Shown: positions 9,210 to 17,433 of the stretch, in pieces
Position numbering within the stretch: position 1 is the first letter of the stretch
Layout: each line of letters opens with the position of its first letter
Origin: Streptomyces sp. CB02056
GTDB lineage: Bacteria; Actinomycetota; Actinomycetes; Streptomycetales; Streptomycetaceae
Assembly (NCBI RefSeq): GCF_001905545.1
Contig: NZ_LIPD01000010.1
Coordinates: forward strand, 186,001-250,000
DNA length: 64,000 bases
Reading direction: 5' to 3'
Position numbers and translations under genes: made by a program
The notes under the pieces: model-generated
Seen by the model: the letters and a program-made list of their open reading frames with translations, nothing else
Databases searched by the model: none
What the model was told of the DNA's origin: nothing

Positions 9210-10544
9210 TCAGGGGGCGATGGCTTCGAGGGTGGTGCGGAGGTGGGTGAGGACGGTGGGGAGGGTGGGGAGTGGGGGTGTGGCGAGGGCGAGGCGGAGG
9301 GCGTTGGGGTGGTGGGTGGTGGTGGCGAAGGCGTCGGCGGTGGAGATCAGGATGCCTTCGGCGGCCAGGGCGGCGGCTGCGTGGTCGGGGCGCTGGTGGG
9401 GTTCGAGGGTGAGCCAGAGGATGTAGGAGGTGGGGTGGGCGGTGGTGGTCAGGCCGGTCAGGGCGGTGCGGGCGATGGACTGGCGGGCGGCGGCGTCGGT
9501 GCGGCGTTCCTGTTCCAGCCGGGCGACCGTGCCGTCGGTGAGCCAGCCGGTGGCGAGGGCGGTGATCAGGCCGGGGGCGCCCCAGGCCGCCGCGCGCAGG
9601 CTGGTGGTGGCGGCCCGGAGCAGGTGGTCGGGCAGGACGGCGAAGCCGAACCGCAGGCCCGGTGCCACGCTCTTGGAGAGGCCGGCCAGGTAGCAGGTGC
9701 GCTCGGGGGCGAGGGCGTGCAGGGGCGGGGGCGGGGCGGCCTCCAGGAAGGCGTAGGTGCCGTCCTCGATGAGGGTGAGGCCGTGGTCGGCGGCGAGCCG
9801 GACGAGGCGTTCGCGCTGTGCCGGGGCGAGCACCCAGCCGAGCGGGTTGTGGACGGTCGGCTGGGTGTACACCGCCCGTACCGGCCGGGTGCGGCAGAGC
9901 CGGTCGAGTGCGTCGAGGTCCGGGCCGTCGGCGGTGACCGGGACGGGCGCCAGGTCCAGTCCGTGGGCGGCGGCGAGCAGTTTGATGCCCGGGTAGCCGA
10001 GCGCGTCCACGGCGAGGACGTCCCCGGGGCGGGTGAGCGTGCGCAGGACGCAGTCCAGGGCCTGTTGCGCCCCGCTGGTGAGCAGGACGTTCTCGGGCGC
10101 GGTGTCGATCCCGCGGTCCAGCAGGTGGGTGGCCACCGCGGCCCGGTCGTGCCGGTGGCCGCCCGGCGGGTGCTGGCGCAGCAGGGCCTCGGCGTCGCCC
10201 GAGGAGGTGAGCGCGCGCAGGGCCTGCCGCAGCTGGTCGCCCTGCCCGGGGGAGAGCGGCTGGTTGAAGGAGAGGTCGGCCACCCGGGGCACCGGGAGCG
10301 CGCGGGAGGGTTCGAGGCCGTCGTAGCCGGAGCGCAGCCGGACGAAGGTGCCGCGGCCCTGCTCGCCCACCACCAGCCCGGCGGCGGCGAGTTCGGCGTA
10401 CACCCGGGTGGCGGTGGCGAGGGCGATCCGCCGCTCGCGGGCGAGGGTGCGGTGGGTCGGCAGCCGGGTGCCGGCCGGGAGCGCGCCGGAGCGGATGGCG
10501 GTCGCGTACTCGTCGACGATGGCCTTGTAGGAGGGCGGTCGCAT
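9210..10544 (-). CDS. MocR-family regulator (GntR wHTH fused to aminotransferase domain)
   Basis: 444 aa. Residues 1-70 are a GntR winged helix (SYKAIVDEYATAIRSGALPA, RLPTHRTLARE, VYAELAAAGLVVGEQGRGTFV). Residues 90-440 form a fold-I PLP aminotransferase domain with LLTSGAQQALDCVLR, the NPLGWV segment and the PLP lysine in AGLSKSVAPGLRFGF. MocR proteins usually use PLP or an aldimine as signal rather than as catalysts. It is divergent from an enoyl-CoA hydratase, with a strong inverted repeat between them, so it likely controls that gene and itself. The last 200 nt are G/T-rich, like the adjoining repeat field. Confidence 0.9.
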   Translation of the reverse strand: MRPPSYKAIVDEYATAIRSGALPAGTRLPTHRTLARERRIALATATRVYAELAAAGLVVGEQGRGTFVRLRSGYDGLEPSRALPVPRVADLSFNQPLSPGQGDQLRQALRALTSSGDAEALLRQHPPGGHRHDRAAVATHLLDRGIDTAPENVLLTSGAQQALDCVLRTLTRPGDVLAVDALGYPGIKLLAAAHGLDLAPVPVTADGPDLDALDRLCRTRPVRAVYTQPTVHNPLGWVLAPAQRERLVRLAADHGLTLIEDGTYAFLEAAPPPPLHALAPERTCYLAGLSKSVAPGLRFGFAVLPDHLLRAATTSLRAAAWGAPGLITALATGWLTDGTVARLEQERRTDAAARQSIARTALTGLTTTAHPTSYILWLTLEPHQRPDHAAAALAAEGILISTADAFATTTHHPNALRLALATPPLPTLPTVLTHLRTTLEAIAP

Positions 10545-10623
10545 GGGTCACCTGCCCTTCCGGGGAGTGGACGGTCCGGGCACGGGCGTGCACGGGCGTG
10601 GACGGGTGCGTACCGGAGTGTAT

Positions 10624-10649
10624 CCAGGACAATAAGTGGATTGTCCTGG
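10624..10649. promoter_or_regulatory. perfect inverted repeat in MocR/crotonase divergent promoter
   Basis: CCAGGACAAT (10624-10633) and ATTGTCCTGG (10640-10649) are perfect 10-bp arms with a 6-nt spacer. A TAGCCT -10-like box at 10661-10666 follows on the plus strand, and TACACT-like sequence lies on the minus side. The placement over both promoters is that expected of the MocR operator. Confidence 0.65.
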
Positions 10650-10707
10650 GCCGGTGTTCCTAGCCTCGTCACATCCAGCAGCGAGGCCAGGAACGGAGCA
10701 CGCGCCC

Positions 10708-11508
10708 ATGACCATCCGCAGCGAGCGGGACCGGCACGTCGTCACCCTCACCATCGACCGGGAGAAGAAGCTCAACGCCCTCGACTACCCGACGATCGAC
10801 GCGCTGCTCGCCGAGCTCGACCGGATCGACGCCGACGACACCGTCCGCGCCGTGATCCTCACCGGCGCCGGCGGGCGGGCGTTCAGCGCGGGTGCCGACA
10901 TCCCGTCGCTGGCGGCCAGCATCGCGGGCGGGCCCGAGCGGGCGCTGCGCGAGTTCGTCCGGCGCGGGCACACCCTCACCCGGCGGATCGAGGAGTTCCC
11001 CAAGCCGGTCATCGTGGCCGTCAACGGCCTTGCCTTCGGCGGTGGTTGCGAGATCACCGAGGCCGCCCCGCTGGCCGTCGCGGCCGAGCACGCGACCTTC
11101 GCGAAGCCCGAGATCTCGCTCGGCTTCCCGCCGCCCTTCGGCGGCTCGCAGCGGCTGCCCCGGCACGTGGGCCGCAAGCGCGGTCTGGAGATGATCCTCA
11201 CCGGTGACCCTGTCCCGGCCGCCCGCGCCGCCGAGATCGGCCTGGTCAACTCGGTCGTCCCGGCGGACGAACTGCTGGACACCGCACGGGATCTGGCCGA
11301 GCGGATCATCCGGCACGCGCCGACCGCCGTGGCCGCCTGCCTGCGGGCCGTGACCCGGGGCATCAACCTGCCGATCGACGAGGGGCTCGCGGTGGAGGCG
11401 ACGGCCTTCGCGGCGACCGTGCCGACGGACGGTGTACGGGACGGGATCCGGCGCTTCCTGGACCGCTCGTCCTCCGGTGGCAGCTCGTCCTCCGGTGCGG
11501 AATCCTGA
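10708..11508 (+). CDS. enoyl-CoA hydratase/isomerase (crotonase) family protein
   Basis: 266 aa with the crotonase fold. AFSAGADIPSLA forms the first oxyanion-hole strand, GLAFGGGCEITEA carries the second and a glutamate at the first catalytic position, and KPEISLGFPPPFGGSQRLPR has the second glutamate region. A Ser/Gly-rich tail ends the protein. It should act on a CoA thioester, but whether as hydratase, isomerase or other is not decided by sequence. ATG 10708 is chosen for its GGAG about 11 nt upstream; an earlier in-frame ATG (10636) lies inside the operator. Probably MocR-regulated. Confidence 0.88.
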   Translation: MTIRSERDRHVVTLTIDREKKLNALDYPTIDALLAELDRIDADDTVRAVILTGAGGRAFSAGADIPSLAASIAGGPERALREFVRRGHTLTRRIEEFPKPVIVAVNGLAFGGGCEITEAAPLAVAAEHATFAKPEISLGFPPPFGGSQRLPRHVGRKRGLEMILTGDPVPAARAAEIGLVNSVVPADELLDTARDLAERIIRHAPTAVAACLRAVTRGINLPIDEGLAVEATAFAATVPTDGVRDGIRRFLDRSSSGGSSSSGAES

Positions 11509-11561
11509 GGCGGTACCGGAAAGTTGTTGTCGGCGGGCGACCGGGGGCTGATCATGGCGGG

Positions 11562-12332
11562 ATGTCGGATCTACTCGCCCGTGTGACCGCCTTCCGCGCC
11601 GCCTTCGCCCGCCGCCAGGCGGCGGAGACCGTCGAACTCCCGGAGTTCCCCGGGGTGTTCGCCGTCCGGGACGCGGCGTTCGGCCAATCGGAGGAGCACA
11701 ACCAGCTGATCGTCGAGGGCCCGGGAACCGACCCGGCGGTGCTGCCCGAGCTGGCCGCCCGGTGGTTGGGGCGCCGCCACCGGTACCGCGTCACGGTGCT
11801 GGACCCGGAGTCGGGCGAGCGCGCCGCCCCGGTGCTGGCGGCGGCGGGATGGGAGCGGGAGGGCGTGGTGGTCCTGGCCCGGTCGACGCTCGGCTGCCGG
11901 CGGCCCGAACCGGCCGCGATCCCCGTCGAGTTGGCCGAGGTGCGGGCGGCGGTGCTGCGCCAACAGCGGGAGTGGATCGAGGACGAGGAGCTCGCCCGGC
12001 AGCTCACCGACCGCCGTTCCGCCCGGCTGCGCGGTGCCGAGCGGGTGCACTTCCTGGCCGCTCGGACGCCGGTCGGCGAGGTCGCGGCCTGGAGCGACCT
12101 CTATCTCGAACCGGCCGTCGGGCTGGGCCAGTTGGATGACCTGGTGACCGGTTCGCGGTACCGCGGTGCGGGGCACGGCGACACCCTGCTGGCGACCGGC
12201 CTGGCGCTGGCGGCCGAGGCCGGTGTCCCGCAGCTGTTCCTGCTCGCGGACGCGGTGGACTGGCCGCGTGAGTGGTACGGCCGCCGGGGTTTCGAGGAGA
12301 TCGGGCGCGGTCACGCCTTCTACGGTCGGTGA
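11562..12332 (+). CDS. GNAT family N-acetyltransferase
   Basis: 256 aa. The C-terminal half is a GNAT domain: HFLAARTPVGEVAAWSDLYL, LVTGSRYRGAGHGDTLLA (degenerate acetyl-CoA loop of the RGxGxG type) and WYGRRGFEEIGRGHAFYGR. The N-terminal half resembles a second, non-binding GNAT repeat. Acceptor unknown. It follows the crotonase by 53 bp on the same strand, so it may be cotranscribed. Confidence 0.8.
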   Translation: MSDLLARVTAFRAAFARRQAAETVELPEFPGVFAVRDAAFGQSEEHNQLIVEGPGTDPAVLPELAARWLGRRHRYRVTVLDPESGERAAPVLAAAGWEREGVVVLARSTLGCRRPEPAAIPVELAEVRAAVLRQQREWIEDEELARQLTDRRSARLRGAERVHFLAARTPVGEVAAWSDLYLEPAVGLGQLDDLVTGSRYRGAGHGDTLLATGLALAAEAGVPQLFLLADAVDWPREWYGRRGFEEIGRGHAFYGR

Positions 12333-12522
12333 CGGTCGGGGTGCGGGGCGGTGGCACGGTCTGCTCCACTAGCCGGAGCTGCCAAGGTAGTTGCGCTGTG
12401 AGGTGGCGCTCGCCGTGCGGGCGGGGGCCGGGCGCGCGGCCTGCTGGACGTCCTGCCGGAGGACTTCGCCCCGCTGCGGACGGCGAGCTCCGGGTAACGG
12501 GCGGGGGCGGGGCACGACGGGG

Positions 12523-13443
12523 TCAGGCCGTCTCCGGATCGACGGCCGGCGGGGCTTCGCGGCCGCAGTGGGCGGCGACGGTGTCGGCGAAGGCGCGGGC
12601 GAGCGGGCCGAGGTTCTCCCAGTCCCGGACGGCCCACCCGGCGGTGAGGGCGGGCAGGTCGGGCAGCGGGAGCAGCCGCAGGCCGGGGTGGCCGGGGCCC
12701 TGCCACTGCGGGAGGGCCGGGACGACGGCGTGGCCGAGGCCGAGTTCGGCGAGCAGGATCGCGGTGTCCCAGTCCGCGACGCTGGTGTCGAAGACCGGCC
12801 GGATGCCCGACTTCCCCAGCCAGGACTCGACCTGGGAGCGGGAGACGGAGTTCTGCGGGAGTCCGATCAGCCGGGCGTCCTGGAGGTCGGCGGGGGAGAT
12901 CCGGTCCCGGGCGGCGAGCGGGTCGCCCGCCGTGACGGCGAGCACCCAGGGCAGGTCGACCACCGGCTGCTGGTCGATGCCCCGGGCCGGGGCGCCGAGG
13001 GTGATCCAGGCGAGGTCGACCCGGCCGGCGTTGAGCGACTCCAGGCAGCTGCGGCTGGAGACCTCGGTCTGGAACTCCAGGCTGACCCGGGGGAAGCGCC
13101 GCCGGAAGTCCACCACGGCCGCGGACATGAAGTGCCGGATGCTGGTGGCCCCGGTGGTGATCCGGACGGATCCGCCCTCGCCGCGCGAGAGTTCGGCGAT
13201 CCGGTGCAGCGCGTGGTCGATGCCGCCGAGGCCGGTGGCGACCGCCGTGCGCAGCAGGCTGCCCGCCGCGGTGGGGACGACCCCGCGCGGGTGGCGCTCG
13301 ATCAGGGCGAGGCCGACCTCCCGTTCGAGCCGCTTCACGTGCTGGCTGACGGCGGACTGGGTGCAGTTCAGCTCGCGGGCGACGGCGCTGAGCGAGCCGG
13401 CCCGGCAGACCGCGGCGAAGACGCGGAGGTCGTCAATGGTCAC
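12523..13443 (-). CDS. LysR-family transcriptional regulator
   Basis: 306 aa from GTG 13443. TIDDLRVFAAVCRAGSLSAV and NCTQSAVSQHVKRLEREVGL (residues 2-60) are the LysR winged helix; the rest is the periplasmic-binding-like effector domain. GTG 13443 puts the HTH at the very N-terminus as usual and has TTGCTG / TACCTT 16 nt apart ending 8 nt upstream, suggesting a leaderless mRNA. An upstream ATG at 13518 would add 25 untypical residues. Its target is not evident; the HPP gene upstream is on the same strand beyond a terminator. Confidence 0.88.
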   Translation of the reverse strand: MTIDDLRVFAAVCRAGSLSAVARELNCTQSAVSQHVKRLEREVGLALIERHPRGVVPTAAGSLLRTAVATGLGGIDHALHRIAELSRGEGGSVRITTGATSIRHFMSAAVVDFRRRFPRVSLEFQTEVSSRSCLESLNAGRVDLAWITLGAPARGIDQQPVVDLPWVLAVTAGDPLAARDRISPADLQDARLIGLPQNSVSRSQVESWLGKSGIRPVFDTSVADWDTAILLAELGLGHAVVPALPQWQGPGHPGLRLLPLPDLPALTAGWAVRDWENLGPLARAFADTVAAHCGREAPPAVDPETA

Positions 13444-13824
13444 GGAGACCCAAGGTATCGCTTGGAGGGGTCCCAGCAAATCGGCGGATTGACTTGGGTG
13501 TTGCGCGGGATCGATCATCGGACCAGGGCCCAGGGCGGCAACCCGCCCGCTGACCCGCCGGCGTTCCGGACGCTGTGGGCGGGAGCGGCGGGCGGGTGTC
13601 GACCCGCATCTGTTCGAGAGCAGTTCTCTACAAGAGCGGTGATGTACGACGGAGGGGCGGCGCGCCGATGCTCGGGGTGCGTCGTGCCGGGAGCGCTCGC
13701 TGTGGCGCGGGTGGAGCGGGTGTCCGTGCCGGGTGGAACGGATGACGGCCGGGTCATCCGATCGGATGACCCGGCCGTCGGCGTTCGGCGGGAGAGTGGA
13801 GAGCCGGTCAGTACGGCGCGGCCG
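13444..13824. other. 381-bp intergenic region between LysR and HPP genes
   Basis: Holds the LysR promoter on its left and the 36-bp palindromic terminator (13744-13779) on its right. A small GAGA-N5-TCTC dyad lies around 13614-13626. No gene is seen. Confidence 0.5.
13744..13779. terminator. 36-bp perfect palindrome downstream of the HPP gene
   Basis: The left arm GACGGCCGGGTCATCCGA meets its exact complement with no spacer (centre CCGATCGG). It starts 46 nt after the HPP stop on the minus strand. A hairpin from this would be very stable, so it is probably a terminator, despite lacking a U-tract as is common in streptomycetes. Confidence 0.65.
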
Positions 13825-14316
13825 TCACCAGGACACGGGGTAGCGGACCGGGTGCCCGCCGATCCGGCCGGGCAGCAGGCCGATCACGACCAGCAGCCCG
13901 GTGGCCAGGACGAGCAGCGGGAGGAAGGGCACGGGATGCGGCGCCTGCAGGACCACGATCACGGCGGTGGCCGCGGCCGGGGAGTGCGAGAGGTGGGTGA
14001 GCATCATCGCGCCGAGCGAGAGCCCGGCGGCGACGGCCGCGCCCCAGGTGGTGCTGCCGGTGACGGCGAGGACGGCGAAGCCGATCAGGGCCGACATCAG
14101 GTGCCCGCCGACCAGGTTGCGCGGCTGCGAGATCGGCAGCCCGGGCGCGCCGTGCACCAGCGCGGCGCTGGCGGCCAGTGGCGGGATCAGCAGTGGCTGG
14201 TCGAGCAGTACTCCCACCCCGACCAGCAGGAGCAGGGCGCCGATGGCGAAGACGGTGGCCCGCAGGGCGTGCAGCGGGTGCCGTCCGGGCGTGGCGGCGG
14301 GCGGTGGTGTGGACAT
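13825..14316 (-). CDS. HPP family integral membrane protein
   Basis: 163 aa with about four membrane helices: ALRATVFAIGALLLLVGVGV, the PPLAASAALV loop/helix, MSALIGFAVLAVTG, and PFLPLLVLATGLLVVIGLL. LPISQPRNLVGGHLMSALIG is the HPP-family signature (Pro/Asn/His segment after helix 2). Some HPP proteins transport nitrite in chloroplasts; bacterial roles are unclear. ATG 14316 has GGAG about 10 nt upstream; a longer frame to 14406 crosses the promoter. Confidence 0.78.
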   Translation of the reverse strand: MSTPPPAATPGRHPLHALRATVFAIGALLLLVGVGVLLDQPLLIPPLAASAALVHGAPGLPISQPRNLVGGHLMSALIGFAVLAVTGSTTWGAAVAAGLSLGAMMLTHLSHSPAAATAVIVVLQAPHPVPFLPLLVLATGLLVVIGLLPGRIGGHPVRYPVSW

Positions 14317-14430
14317 GCGTGAGCTACTCCGGACGAGGGACGGGGACCCGGAGATGATAAACAGACTGTTGAATGAAAGGTAGGACGTTTTGCCTGTCGG
14401 GCACATTCCGTCCAGGGGGCAGGACCACCT

Positions 14431-14484
14431 GGGGATTCAGGGCGAGCCGGGGATTCAGAGCGAGCCGCGGAACCAGAGCGAGAG
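14431..14484 (+). repeat. three tandem 18-nt repeats upstream of an amidohydrolase
   Basis: GGGGATTCAGGGCGAGCC (14431-14448) is followed by a copy with one change (14449-14466) and a diverged third (14467-14484). The array ends 10 nt before the ATG and replaces a normal ribosome site with an AGAGAGAG tract. In frame it would read GIQGEP-GIQSEP-RNQSER, so an upstream start (14390) could translate it. Confidence 0.6.
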
Positions 14485-14494
14485 AGAGCAGCCC

Positions 14495-15712
14495 ATGACC
14501 ACGCCTTCCGTCACCGTCTTCCGGGACGTTCGCCCGTACGGTGCCGACCGGGCCGTCGACCTGATCGCCGTGGACGGCCTGTTGGCCGAGCGGGTGCCGG
14601 ACGGGGCGGCGCCGGAGGTGGTCGAGGGCGGCGGCCGGATCGCGCTGCCCACCCTGGTGGACGCGCACATCCACCCGGACAAGACCGCCTGGGGCGAGCC
14701 CTGGTACAGCCGGCGCCCGGCCGGTTCGCTGCCCGAGTACGTCCAGGGCGACGTCGACCTCCACCGGCACCAGCGCACCCCGCTCGCCGAGCGGGCCCAC
14801 CGGCTGCTGAGCCACGCCGTGACGCGCGGCACCCGCGCCGTGCGGGCCCACGTGGACGTGGCGCCCGCGTACGGGCTGGCCGGGGTGACCGGGCTCGCCG
14901 AGGCGCGCGAGCGGCTGGCCGGCGCGCTGGACGTCCAGCTGGTGGCCTTCCCGCAGCACGGGGTCCGGCGGACGCCCGGCGCGGGCGCGCTGCTCGCGGA
15001 GGCGGCGGCCAGCGGGCTGGTCGACGCCATCGGCGGCATCGACCCGGCCGGCTTCGACGCCGTCCCGGCCGAGGGCCCGGACGGCGAGGGGCCCGCCCAG
15101 CTGGAGCTGCTGTTCGGCCTGGCCGAACAGCACGGACTGCGCCTCGACATCCACCTGCACGACCGGGGCGAGCGCGGCCTCGGCCCGCTGCGCGAGATCG
15201 CCGCGCGGACCAGGGCGGCCGGACTGGCCGGGCGGGTGGTCGTCAGCCACGCCTTCTGCGTCCCGGAGCTGGCGGGCGCCCAGCTCGCCGACCTCGCCGC
15301 CGAGCTGGCCGAGTCCGGCGTCGGCCTCACCACCGTGGCGCCCTCGGCCCACCAGGTGCTGCCGTTCCGCGAGCTGCGGGCGCACGGGGTGCGGGTCGGG
15401 CTCGGCTCGGACGGCGTGCGCGACTCGTGGAGCCCGTACGGCAACGCCGACCCGCTGCACCGCGCGCACCTGCTCGGCTGGACCACCGACGCCCGCACCG
15501 ACGAGCAGCTCGCCGACTGCTTCGCCCTGGCGGCCGACGGCGGCGCCGAACTGCTGGACCTGCCGGCCGTGACCCTGGAGCCGGGCTCGCCCGCCGACTT
15601 CATGCTGGTGACGGGCGAGTGCCTGCCGCAGGTGGTGATCGACCTGCCGGCGCGTGAGCTGGTGGTCCGCGCGGGCCGGGTGGTGGCGCGGGACGGGCGG
15701 TTCACGGGCTGA
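14495..15712 (+). CDS. cytosine deaminase-like metal-dependent amidohydrolase
   Basis: 405 aa TIM-barrel amidohydrolase. LVDAHIHPDK gives the HxH metal pair, DIHLHDRGE the third His, VVSHAFCV the fourth, and LGSDGVRDSWSPYGNAD the metal Asp with the DxWxPyG segment typical of CodA-type deaminases. Likely deaminates a pyrimidine or related cyclic amidine in the cytoplasm. The nearby NCS1 permease and second amidohydrolase support nucleobase salvage, but they are not in the same operon. An alternative GTG/ATG further left would include the repeat array. Confidence 0.8.
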   Translation: MTTPSVTVFRDVRPYGADRAVDLIAVDGLLAERVPDGAAPEVVEGGGRIALPTLVDAHIHPDKTAWGEPWYSRRPAGSLPEYVQGDVDLHRHQRTPLAERAHRLLSHAVTRGTRAVRAHVDVAPAYGLAGVTGLAEARERLAGALDVQLVAFPQHGVRRTPGAGALLAEAAASGLVDAIGGIDPAGFDAVPAEGPDGEGPAQLELLFGLAEQHGLRLDIHLHDRGERGLGPLREIAARTRAAGLAGRVVVSHAFCVPELAGAQLADLAAELAESGVGLTTVAPSAHQVLPFRELRAHGVRVGLGSDGVRDSWSPYGNADPLHRAHLLGWTTDARTDEQLADCFALAADGGAELLDLPAVTLEPGSPADFMLVTGECLPQVVIDLPARELVVRAGRVVARDGRFTG

Positions 15713-15763
15713 CGGGCGTCCCGCGGCCGGCGAGGGCCTCCCCGTCGGTGGTGCGGTCGGCGG

Positions 15764-15822
15764 GCGCCTCCCCGTCGACCGTGCGGCCGCGCGTTGTGCG
15801 GCCCGTGCCGACGGAGAGGCGC
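15764..15822. terminator. inverted repeat between convergent genes
   Basis: GCGCCTCCCCGTCG (15764-15777) pairs with CGACGGAGAGGCGC (15809-15822) with one mismatch; a smaller GC stem lies in the loop. CCTCCCCGTCG also occurs as a direct repeat just before. It sits between the convergent deaminase-like gene and the esterase gene. Confidence 0.5.
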
Positions 15823-15836
15823 GCAGGCGACGATGA

Positions 15837-17216
15837 TCAGAGGGTGCGGGCCGCGCTGGTCTCGTGGAGGTGGACCAGCGCGTCGTAGGCGGTGCCGATC
15901 GCGAGGCGCGGCAGCGGGTCGCTGCGGAACTCCGTCCCGGCGTCGTAGGTCGGGCGGGCGGTGTTCAGCCAGGACCGGGTGGCCGGCGGGGCGGAGCGCA
16001 GGTCGACGTAGTAGTCGCGGTAGCGGACCCGGTCGAGGGGGTACTCGTTCATGTCCGCGGTGGCCGGCGGAACGGTGACCGGCTTCCAGGCGGCGGCGAA
16101 CGGGTCGTCCTTGGTGAGGAAGGAGCCGCGGTCGAAGGTGAAGCCGACGGCGAGGTAGTCCGCGCCGAGGGCGTCGCGCAGGTACGAGCCCTGGGTCTTG
16201 GGGTAGAGCTCGGGGTCGCTGCTCTGGTAGCCGACGTGGCCGTTGTGCGCGGACAGCAGCACCTTCCCGCCGGTGCGGCGCTGCCACCAGAGGGTGTTGT
16301 CGGTCATGGCGCGGTCGCGGAGGTTCTGCATCGCGGCCACCTCGCTGTTGTCCTCGAGGTTCATGGCGGTGAAGGTGAAGGTCTGGGCGATGCTCCGGGC
16401 GTTCTGCACCGCCCAGTCGTACGCCTCGCCGCCCTCGCCCCTGGCCGCGGTGACCAGCTCCAGGGTCTGCTGCGCCACGGCGGCGTTCTGCCGCCGCTCG
16501 GCGAGAGGGCGTGTGGTGATGTAGCCGATGGCGTCGTCGAACGGGCGCAGCCCGGCGTACAGCTGCTCCAGGCGCGGCAGTGACGCGGGGGCGGCCTCGC
16601 GGACGTAGGAGGTCACCCGGTCGAAGAGCTGGTCGCCGATGGCGGGGAAGTCCAGGTCGTCGCCGACGAAGTGGACCGGGTGCTGCGGGTGTTCGCGGTT
16701 GTGGTCGCGCATCCAGTCGATCAGGTCGGCGAACTCCTGGCGCTCCCACGGGGACTTGCCCATCGTCTCCTTGACCAGCTGCCGGGCGTCGCCGCCGGTG
16801 CGGCCCTGCACGTAGTCGTCGATCCGCAGACCGGAGGACCAACTCGTCTCCAGGGCGAAGGCGGTGAAGCCCTTCTCCTCGACCAGGTAGCGCAGGACCC
16901 GCTGCTTCATGGTGAAGAACTCGTGGGCGCCGTGTGTGGCCTCGCCGAGCCCCACCACCTTGGCGTCGCCGATCATCGCGCCCAGCGGACGCAGGTCGGT
17001 GGTCCGGCCCCCGGGCTCGGTGGACCGCAACGGGTGGGCGAGACCGTTCAGTTCGCGGACCACGGTGGATATCTGACTGTTCGTCATCTTGTCGGTGCCG
17101 GGCTGGTCCGCGTGTGCCGCCGGGGCGAGCAGGGCGGTGGTCGCGACGGCCGCCGTGGCGGCCAGCAGGGCGCGTCGACCGATGGGCTTGCCGTGCATCT
17201 CGCTGCGTACGGTCAC
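15837..17216 (-). CDS. secreted erythromycin-esterase-like protein
   Basis: 459 aa. GRRALLAATAAVATTALLAP then AHA is a Tat-type signal (RR followed by a hydrophobic stretch and AxA). The mature part matches the erythromycin esterase family: VVGLGEATHGAHEFFTMKQR contains the conserved E-THG motif, ALETSWSSG follows, and LLSAHNGHVGY bears another conserved His pair. Family members open macrolide lactones or hydrolyse other esters by a His/Glu mechanism. An exported form is less suited to cytoplasmic drug resistance, so the substrate is open. No macrolide genes are nearby. Confidence 0.85.
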   Translation of the reverse strand: MTVRSEMHGKPIGRRALLAATAAVATTALLAPAAHADQPGTDKMTNSQISTVVRELNGLAHPLRSTEPGGRTTDLRPLGAMIGDAKVVGLGEATHGAHEFFTMKQRVLRYLVEEKGFTAFALETSWSSGLRIDDYVQGRTGGDARQLVKETMGKSPWERQEFADLIDWMRDHNREHPQHPVHFVGDDLDFPAIGDQLFDRVTSYVREAAPASLPRLEQLYAGLRPFDDAIGYITTRPLAERRQNAAVAQQTLELVTAARGEGGEAYDWAVQNARSIAQTFTFTAMNLEDNSEVAAMQNLRDRAMTDNTLWWQRRTGGKVLLSAHNGHVGYQSSDPELYPKTQGSYLRDALGADYLAVGFTFDRGSFLTKDDPFAAAWKPVTVPPATADMNEYPLDRVRYRDYYVDLRSAPPATRSWLNTARPTYDAGTEFRSDPLPRLAIGTAYDALVHLHETSAARTL

Positions 17217-17379
17217 TTCGGGGGCTCCTCAAATTCGTCGAACCGTCAACCCGTCGGAACGGCCACGGTGGTTCGAGTGGTTCGCCGGCGAACGTGCCGG
17301 TCAATGAATAGTCGATCACCGGGGGCCTTCGGCGCGCTGAGGAGTGCCGCCGGATCGACCAGGGGGATAACCCCCGGGC

Positions 17380-17417
17380 GGCCCCGGCACACCCGTACGC
17401 GGGGGTATGCCGGGGCC
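17380..17417 (-). terminator. hairpin after the YtcJ-like amidohydrolase
   Basis: GGCCCCGGCA (17380-17389) and TGCCGGGGCC (17408-17417) form a 10-bp stem with an 18-nt loop, 16 nt beyond the stop of the minus-strand amidohydrolase. Confidence 0.55.
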
Positions 17418-17433
17418 GGTACCGGGTGAGGGT

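Noticed and set aside
15837-17216. Macrolide resistance gene tied to a macrolide cluster
   Set aside because: The protein is exported by a Tat-type signal and no polyketide synthase or macrolide tailoring genes are nearby.
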